From positions 1 through 64,000 of the forward strand of contig NZ_BAFX01000017.1 of the NCBI RefSeq assembly GCF_000308815.1: a DNA stretch of 64,000 bases, in the 5' to 3' direction. Shown here piece by piece: positions 59,165 through 64,000 of the stretch. Every line of letters starts with the position of its first letter. Positions within the stretch are counted from its first letter, which is position 1. A model generated the notes under the pieces. It was not told where the DNA came from and did no database searches. It saw nothing but the letters and a program-made list of their open reading frames with translations. A program made the translations under genes and the position numbers. The stretch comes from Nocardia concava NBRC 100430. GTDB lineage: Bacteria; Actinomycetota; Actinomycetes; Mycobacteriales; Mycobacteriaceae.

Positions 59165-60973
59165 TCAGACGTGGTGGGACATCCGGGCGAGGGTGCCGTC
59201 CAGGTAGGCCGCGCGGCAGGCGCGCCGGGCGATCTTGCCGCTGGAGGTGCGGGGGATGGTTCCGGCCGGCACGAGCAGTAGATCGTGCACGAGGACGCCG
59301 TGGCGGCGGGAGAGCGCGCCACGGACCAGGGACGCGACCAGGTCCGGATCGAGTTTGCCGATGCCCGCGGCACGTTCGGCCACGATGACCAGACGGTCGG
59401 AGCCGTTCTGGGGATCCGGAGCCGAGAAGGCCGCGACATAGCCGGGCCGCAGGGCCGTACTGGCTTCCTGGGCGGTGCCTTCGAGGTCCTGCGGGTAGTG
59501 GTTGCGGCCGTCGATGATCACCAGGTCCTTGACGCGGCCGGTGACGTACAGCTGCCCGCCGAAATAAGCGCCGAAATCGCCGGTGCGCAGCCACTGTGCG
59601 TCGGTCGCGACGCCGTCGGCGTGACTGTCGCGGACCAGCCTGTGCACCAGCCTGTTTCGGAAGGTCTTCACGGTCTCGTGCGGTCGATTCCAGTAGCCGA
59701 TGCCGAGATTGTCGCCGTGCAGCCAGATTTCGCCGACGGTGCCGTCGGGGCGTTCGCGGCCGGTGTCGGGATCGGCGATGACCGCCCACTGGGAGCGTGC
59801 CAGGTGGCCGCAACTGACCTGTGCCACAGCGTTTTCCCGCTCGGAGGCTACTCGCACCATGCGACCGGCATTGAGTCGATCGCGGTCCACGTGCACGACC
59901 TGCGGCGCGACCTCGGCCTGGGTGGCGGAGACGAAGACGGTGGCCTCGGCCATGCCGTAGCAGGGCTTGATGGCGTTGTCCGGCAGGCCGAACGGCGCGA
60001 ACGCCTCGGTGAATTTGCGCATGGCGGGCACCGTCACTGGCTCGCTGCCGTTGATCAGGCCGATCACCTTCGACAGATCCGGTTGCGCACCGGCCGGGGG
60101 ACGTCCACGGGCGGCCGCGTACTCGAAGGCGAAATTCGGTGCCGCGGAGAAGATTCCGCGGTCGCCGTCCGTTGCGGCTAGTTCCTTGATCCACCGGTAG
60201 GGGCGGCGGATGAAGGCGCTCGGCGACAGCAGGGTCAGGTAGCGGCCGCACATCATCGGGAGGATGGCGCAGAGCAATCCCATGTCGTGGAACAGCGGGA
60301 GCCAGCTCACGCCTCGGCAGTCGGCGTCGAGGCCCAGGGCGTCGCACAGTTGCAGCAGGTTGGTGGCGACGGCGCGGTGGGTGATTTCCACACCGGCGGG
60401 GGTGCGGGTCGAGCCGGACGTGTATTGCAGGTACGCAATGGAATCGGCGGTGCTTTCCGGTCGCCGCCAGCGCGTTTCCAGGGTGTCGGGGACCGCGTCG
60501 ACGGCGATGATCCGGGGGCGAGTCACGCCCGGGCGACGGCCGTAGAAGTCGCGTACTCCGGCCGCTGCGGCGACTGTCGTCAGGATCACCGTGGGGGTGC
60601 TGTCGGCGAGGACCGCGTGCAGGCGATCGGTGTGGCCGGGCTCGTCGGGTGTGAACAGTGGTACCGCGATGGTGCCTGCCGCGATCGCCGCGAAAAACGA
60701 GACGACGTAATCCAATCCGTGCGGGCACAGCACCGCGACGCGGTCACCGGGAGCGCCGACCTGCTGGATACGCGCCGCTACCGCGTACACGCGCAGCTGG
60801 AATGCCGACCAGGTCAGCTCGCGGTATTCGCCGTCGACTGCTCGCGAATAGTCGGCGTACCGGTACACGACGTCGTCCCCGTGCGCCGCGACCCGCTGGT
60901 CGATGAGGTCCATGAGCGTGGTGCTCGGTGGAATCTCGATGTCGGATTGAGCGGCGAACGGGGTTTCGACCAT
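59165..60973 (-). CDS. Fatty-acyl-AMP ligase (FAAL, FadD32-type)
   Basis: 602 residues. Adenylate-forming enzyme that activates fatty acids to acyl-AMP for transfer to an acyl-carrier or PKS/NRPS. P-loop YTSGSTRTPAGVEITHRAV, FHDMGLLCAI and the FAAL-type stretch SWLPLFHDMG, GYWNRPHETVKTF, LRTGDFGAYFGGQLYVTGRV and the A10 lysine region PRTSSGKIARRACR. AGGAG upstream of ATG 60973. It could supply an acyl starter to an NRPS with a starter C domain, but it is far from the NRPS and no carrier protein is next to it. Confidence 0.9.
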   Translation of the reverse strand: MVETPFAAQSDIEIPPSTTLMDLIDQRVAAHGDDVVYRYADYSRAVDGEYRELTWSAFQLRVYAVAARIQQVGAPGDRVAVLCPHGLDYVVSFFAAIAAGTIAVPLFTPDEPGHTDRLHAVLADSTPTVILTTVAAAAGVRDFYGRRPGVTRPRIIAVDAVPDTLETRWRRPESTADSIAYLQYTSGSTRTPAGVEITHRAVATNLLQLCDALGLDADCRGVSWLPLFHDMGLLCAILPMMCGRYLTLLSPSAFIRRPYRWIKELAATDGDRGIFSAAPNFAFEYAAARGRPPAGAQPDLSKVIGLINGSEPVTVPAMRKFTEAFAPFGLPDNAIKPCYGMAEATVFVSATQAEVAPQVVHVDRDRLNAGRMVRVASERENAVAQVSCGHLARSQWAVIADPDTGRERPDGTVGEIWLHGDNLGIGYWNRPHETVKTFRNRLVHRLVRDSHADGVATDAQWLRTGDFGAYFGGQLYVTGRVKDLVIIDGRNHYPQDLEGTAQEASTALRPGYVAAFSAPDPQNGSDRLVIVAERAAGIGKLDPDLVASLVRGALSRRHGVLVHDLLLVPAGTIPRTSSGKIARRACRAAYLDGTLARMSHHV

Positions 60974-61175
60974 ATTCCTGCTCCTACTGAGGGATGAATT
61001 CGGGTGCGCAGTAAAAGCTTTCACGGACAAAACGCGGTGGGCAAAGTGTGCTGTAATGCATCGAATTGGTGTGTGATTCGGATTATGGGGATTCGGGGGC
61101 GAATGTCCCTGGATAGCTGGGAATTTACAGGGTGTGTTGCTTCGATCATGGTGTCGTGTCGCGGGATTCGAAACT

Positions 61176-62774
61176 ATGATCGATGGTATGGGTGAATTCG
61201 CTGATGACTGGGCCAACACCTTCGAGGTGGTGGAACAGCTTCGCGTTGTGCACTCACGGATAGCTGCGCTGCAGGCCGAAGAAACGGCGTTGATGACACG
61301 GCTGTACGAGGCCCGGCGTGCGCAGCAGCTCGAGGTGGGGGTCGGGCAGCTGTACGCGGGGGAGAGCGCGGCCACCGAAATCGGTGTCGCGTTGAAGATG
61401 TCGCAGCGTTCCGCGGATAACCTGATCAATATCGGGCTGGACCTTGAGCACCGCTACCCGACCACGGCGCGAGCCTTCGCTGCCGGGCGTATCGACCTGG
61501 CGCAGGTGCGCGCGATCCGCGAAACGCTGACCAACGTGCCCGAGGATCTGCTCACGGAGTTGGAGCCGAAGATTGCCGCGTATGCGGAAAACGCGGACCC
61601 GCAGCGGGTTCGGCGTACCGCGCGCCGCTGGATCACCGAGGCCGACCCCGAAGGTCAAGCGAAGCGTCGCAAGGACGCCGAGGCCGGACGCTATGTGAGC
61701 GTCAATGCGGCCGACAACGGCACCACCGTCGTGGACGCGGTCCTGCCTGCTGTCGGTGGGCGCACCCTGTTCGAGAAGTTGCGGGAGATGGCCTGCACTC
61801 AGGTGTGCAGCGAGGATCCGCGTACCCAGAACCAGCGCCGCGCAGACGCTTTGGTGGCCCTCGCCGATGGCACCGGCCGTCTCACCTGTCAGTGTGGTCG
61901 CGAGGACTGCCCGCGTGCCCCCTTCGATGCGGTTGCTCCGGTGGCGCGTAAGGCGTTGGTGCAGGTGGGTGTGTCAGCGGAAACGCTTGCGGGGCTGCAG
62001 GACAACCCGGCGCTGCTGGCTGGTTTCGGTGCGATCGACGCCGATCTCGCGCGTCAGATCGCGCGCTACGCCCGCTTCCAAATCATCACCGACAGCGACA
62101 CCGCAGCTCCCAGCACTGCCGCTCTGGCCGCCGACGCTTCCGATACCGTCGTCTCCGGCGCTGCCGCGTCTGGCGCTGCTGCTCTCGACGCCGCCGCTTC
62201 CGGCGCTGCCGCTTCCGGCGCTGCCGCATCCGGCGCTGCCGTTCTCGTCGCGGCGGAGAAGGGCAGTGGGGTCAAGGAATTGACCTACCGGCCCACCGCC
62301 CGGGTTGCCGCCCGGGTGCGTGCTCTCGATGGCATCTGCCGCGCCCCGGGCTGCCAGGTGCCCGCCGCCGACACCGACCTCGACCACCAAGACCGCTTCG
62401 ACCACGACAATCCCGACAACGGTGGTCGCACCAGCGAACATAATCTGGGTGCGCGGTGTCGACGCCATCACCGGCTCAAGACCCTCGCCGACAATCACCG
62501 CAACGGTTGGAAGGTCGATCATCTCCCGGATCGGGAGGTGCAATGGACCACGCCCACCGGCGATTCGATCACCACCACCCCCGAAGGCACACCATTCCTG
62601 TTCCCGACAGAACCCGTGCCACCGGTCACCGCCGCCGGTGTCCCCGATGCGGAAACCATTTCCCCGTTCATCGATGCGGGGCCGGTGATCGACGGCCTGA
62701 TGGAGATGATGCACGTGTACTGCACGCCTTCTCAGCGCAAGGCGTACTGGCGGACCCGTGGCCGCAACATGTGA
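61176..62774 (+). CDS. DUF222 / HNH endonuclease (13E12-type) protein
   Basis: 532 residues from ATG 61176 (ATG 61188 also possible). N-terminal DUF222 helical domain (VEQLRVVHSRIAALQAEETA, VGQLYAGESAATEIGVALKM) and C-terminal HNH motif CRAPGCQVPAADTDLDHQDR, then HNLGARCRRHHRLK. These are the abundant 13E12-repeat proteins of mycobacteria and Nocardia, linked with mobile DNA. Between the domains lies an Ala/Ser/Gly spacer encoded by a 15-nt tandem repeat (62154-62243). Confidence 0.9.
   Translation: MIDGMGEFADDWANTFEVVEQLRVVHSRIAALQAEETALMTRLYEARRAQQLEVGVGQLYAGESAATEIGVALKMSQRSADNLINIGLDLEHRYPTTARAFAAGRIDLAQVRAIRETLTNVPEDLLTELEPKIAAYAENADPQRVRRTARRWITEADPEGQAKRRKDAEAGRYVSVNAADNGTTVVDAVLPAVGGRTLFEKLREMACTQVCSEDPRTQNQRRADALVALADGTGRLTCQCGREDCPRAPFDAVAPVARKALVQVGVSAETLAGLQDNPALLAGFGAIDADLARQIARYARFQIITDSDTAAPSTAALAADASDTVVSGAAASGAAALDAAASGAAASGAAASGAAVLVAAEKGSGVKELTYRPTARVAARVRALDGICRAPGCQVPAADTDLDHQDRFDHDNPDNGGRTSEHNLGARCRRHHRLKTLADNHRNGWKVDHLPDREVQWTTPTGDSITTTPEGTPFLFPTEPVPPVTAAGVPDAETISPFIDAGPVIDGLMEMMHVYCTPSQRKAYWRTRGRNM
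62154..62243 (+). repeat. Six 15-nt tandem repeats coding Ala-rich linker
   Basis: Six units of the type TCCGGCGCTGCCGCT, in frame, coding SGAAA/SGAAA-like pentapeptides between the DUF222 and HNH domains. Units 1 and 4-6 are almost identical; units 2 and 3 have diverged. The number of units may vary between strains. Confidence 0.85.
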
Positions 62775-63316
62775 TTCAGCGGCGTGAGGCCAGGTAACCC
62801 GGGGGAAGACTCCTCGCGCGGATCACTGCCGATCGGATTGCTCGCTCTGACATGCGCCAGGCAGTGTGGTTGCGTCGCCTGCCCTACCGGACTTTCGCTG
62901 ACGCCGGGTTGGGAGCCGTCACCCGGCGATCCCGGCCCACGGACTGCACGGATCACCTTCCAGGACAAACCCAAAGGGACAAAACCAAAGGGACGAAGAC
63001 CCGAAACCCCTCCCCGTCATCCCCTCGCCCGGCTCCCCGTTCGCCGAGCGGCACATCCTGGAGGGTGTTTGTCCGGTTCCTCCCTAATCCCGCCTCCAAA
63101 ATGTGCCGCTCGATGACAGCAACCGGGCGAATCGGACACGCGGCGGGCGTTTTTGAGTGTTGTTCCCCGGGCCGCTGCGCGCCCGAGCCTCGAGGAGGCT
63201 GGGGCCCCCGCCGAGGTGCCCAACCCGGCCAGCCTCTCTCCCTCCTCCTGGCATCTTTTGTCTTTTCTTCTCTTTCCACGACACGTCGACGCGAAATTCG
63301 CAGGTGGGTGTGGTGG
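62775..63316. other. Gene-free stretch with a long palindrome
   Basis: No coding frame here has a recognisable product. At 63045-63064 and 63093-63112 two 20-nt arms (CGAGCGGCACAT..TGGAGG type) pair with two mismatches, flanked by CCCGTCAT (63013) and GATGAC (63112). This outer GTCAT...ATGAC frame recalls the palindromic repeat at 121 and 20818, but the inner sequence is different. Confidence 0.55.
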
Positions 63317-63375
63317 TTGTGCGATCGTACGGGTGTCGGGTATGTTCTACGTATCTACTTAGTAGGTACGTAGAA
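63317..63375 (+). promoter_or_regulatory. Promoter with 31-nt palindromic operator
   Basis: TTGTGC (63317-63322) and TATGTT (63341-63346) stand 18 nt apart as a possible -35/-10. The palindrome at 63345-63375 has two 15-nt arms (TTCTACGTATCTACT and AGTAGGTACGTAGAA) with a single T/G exception, overlapping the -10 and start region. That is the best inverted repeat in the window and the position of a repressor site. Confidence 0.6.
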
Positions 63376-63483
63376 ACCGAACTCCGGCCGCGGACCACCT
63401 GCGGCTGAGGACGCCGTGGGACCGGCGTCGTGTTGGCGGGAATTGTGCGGACCCTCATCGCGTGCAAGACCGCCGACACACCT

Positions 63484-63516
63484 AGGGCGGAGTCGCTGGT
63501 CAGCGGCTCCGCCCTT
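63484..63516. terminator. Strong hairpin, terminator of the short unit or of glsB
   Basis: AGGGCGGAGTCGCTG and CAGCGGCTCCGCCCT form a 15-bp stem (one G-U) around GTC, followed by TTGTGG. It can end rightward transcription from 63347 and leftward transcription from the gene at 63534-63797. Confidence 0.75.
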
Positions 63517-63533
63517 GTGGTGCGTGGGGTGGG

Positions 63534-63797
63534 TCAGACTCGGGCTCTGATCCACTTGTAGATGACGAGGATGATGATCGCTCCGATGATGGCGCCGATG
63601 AAGGCGTGCTTCACCGGTGGTTGGAGTTCGAAGTGGTGGGGGGAGAAGACGAGGCTGCCGAGGGTGCCGCCGACATAGCCGCCGACGATGCCGAGGACGA
63701 TGGTCCAGATGATGCCGAAGTCCTCCTTGCCGGGGACCAGGAGGCGGGCGATCGCGCCCGCTATGAGGCCGATGATGATCATCGTGATGATGCCCAT
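63534..63797 (-). CDS. GlsB/YeaQ/YmgE family membrane protein
   Basis: 87 residues with three hydrophobic helices. Family pattern MGIITMIIIGLIAGAIARLL, GIIWTIVLGIVGGYVGGTLG and AFIGAIIGAIIILVIYKWIR. These small proteins are induced by stress; the name transglycosylase-associated is historic. AAGGAG lies upstream of ATG 63797. Confidence 0.9.
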   Translation of the reverse strand: MGIITMIIIGLIAGAIARLLVPGKEDFGIIWTIVLGIVGGYVGGTLGSLVFSPHHFELQPPVKHAFIGAIIGAIIILVIYKWIRARV

Positions 63798-64000
63798 GGC
63801 ATGCTCCTTGCCTTGAGGTACCGCATTGTTGAAGGTAACAGGGCTGCCCGCACCGATGAGCGTGTCGCAATACATCAGCGTGGTCGGGCGGTCCGGCTAC
63901 TCGGTCTCGGGATTAACGGTTTCTCGGGCAGCGAAACACTCGTCGACGCACTGATTTCGGGGCGATGATGGACTCCGGACGACTTCGTTACGGCGGTGAC

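Noticed and set aside
62784..63480. Several overlapping frames on both strands
   Set aside because: All read through palindromes and repeats with no family pattern; better seen as non-coding.
63965..64000. ATGATGGACTCCGG at the right window edge, possible gene start
   Set aside because: Only 12 codons are visible and no Shine-Dalgarno sequence precedes it; cannot be judged.

Overview
The window is high-GC actinobacterial chromosome, most likely Nocardia or a close mycolic-acid-containing relative. The gene order matches, from memory, the Mycobacterium tuberculosis block Rv2364c to Rv2342: era, amiA2-type amidase, recO, uppS, an Rv2360c-like gene, zur (furB), smtB and glyS, then after an interruption an Rv2345-like TPM protein, dgt, dnaG and a small Rv2342-like gene. 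Start codons, Shine-Dalgarno sequences, Tat and Sec signal peptides, F420-type enzymes and an IdeR-type iron box fit this assignment. Genus is an inference.

Region by region. 1-10,660 is the conserved core (era end, amidase, recO, a secreted arylsulfotransferase-like protein, uppS and partner, a TetR/membrane-protein pair, the smtB-zur zinc regulators, glyS). 10,645-30,945 is an accessory biosynthetic island placed directly behind the glyS terminator. It holds two near-identical copies of a promoter-plus-gene block (a roughly 230-residue protein of unknown function) flanking a Tat-exported multicopper oxidase, then a 5508-residue four-module NRPS: C-A-T-E / C-A-T / C-A-T / C-A-T-E-TE. A degraded piece of NRPS C-domain sequence behind the first copy shows that the block once continued into NRPS sequence there too. 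The second A domain carries an 81-nt palindromic repeat, read in frame as 27 extra residues; a sister copy lies between era and the amidase.

31,000-45,670 holds a molybdopterin oxidoreductase, a DesK/NarL-type two-component system, a secreted protein, a DUF899 protein, the TPM protein, an MBL-fold hydrolase, a DUF218 protein, dgt, a 2OG-Fe(II) oxygenase, a biotin ECF transporter (bioN-bioY-bioM) and dnaG. A 36-nt fragment of tRNA-Asn forms the dnaG terminator, and the intact tRNA-Asn(GUU) lies about 530 bp further on. 46,000-64,000 is an accessory metabolic and regulatory stretch: F420-type luciferase-like enzyme, two AraC regulators, an acyl-CoA oxidase-like enzyme, a P450 without the ExxR arginine, an iron-box-controlled flavodoxin, an SDR, a PAS-like protein, a StrR-like regulator, a fatty-acyl-AMP ligase, a DUF222/HNH protein with an alanine-rich 15-nt repeat, a palindrome-controlled short transcription unit, and a GlsB/YeaQ membrane protein.

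Functionally, the paralogue and NRPS (6 nt apart) look like one transcription unit making a tetrapeptide with predicted configuration D-L-L-D. The first C domain resembles the EntF type, so an acyl or aryl starter is expected, but no carrier protein, MbtH, phosphopantetheinyl transferase or exporter for it is in the window. The multicopper oxidase and the distant FAAL are possible but unproven partners.
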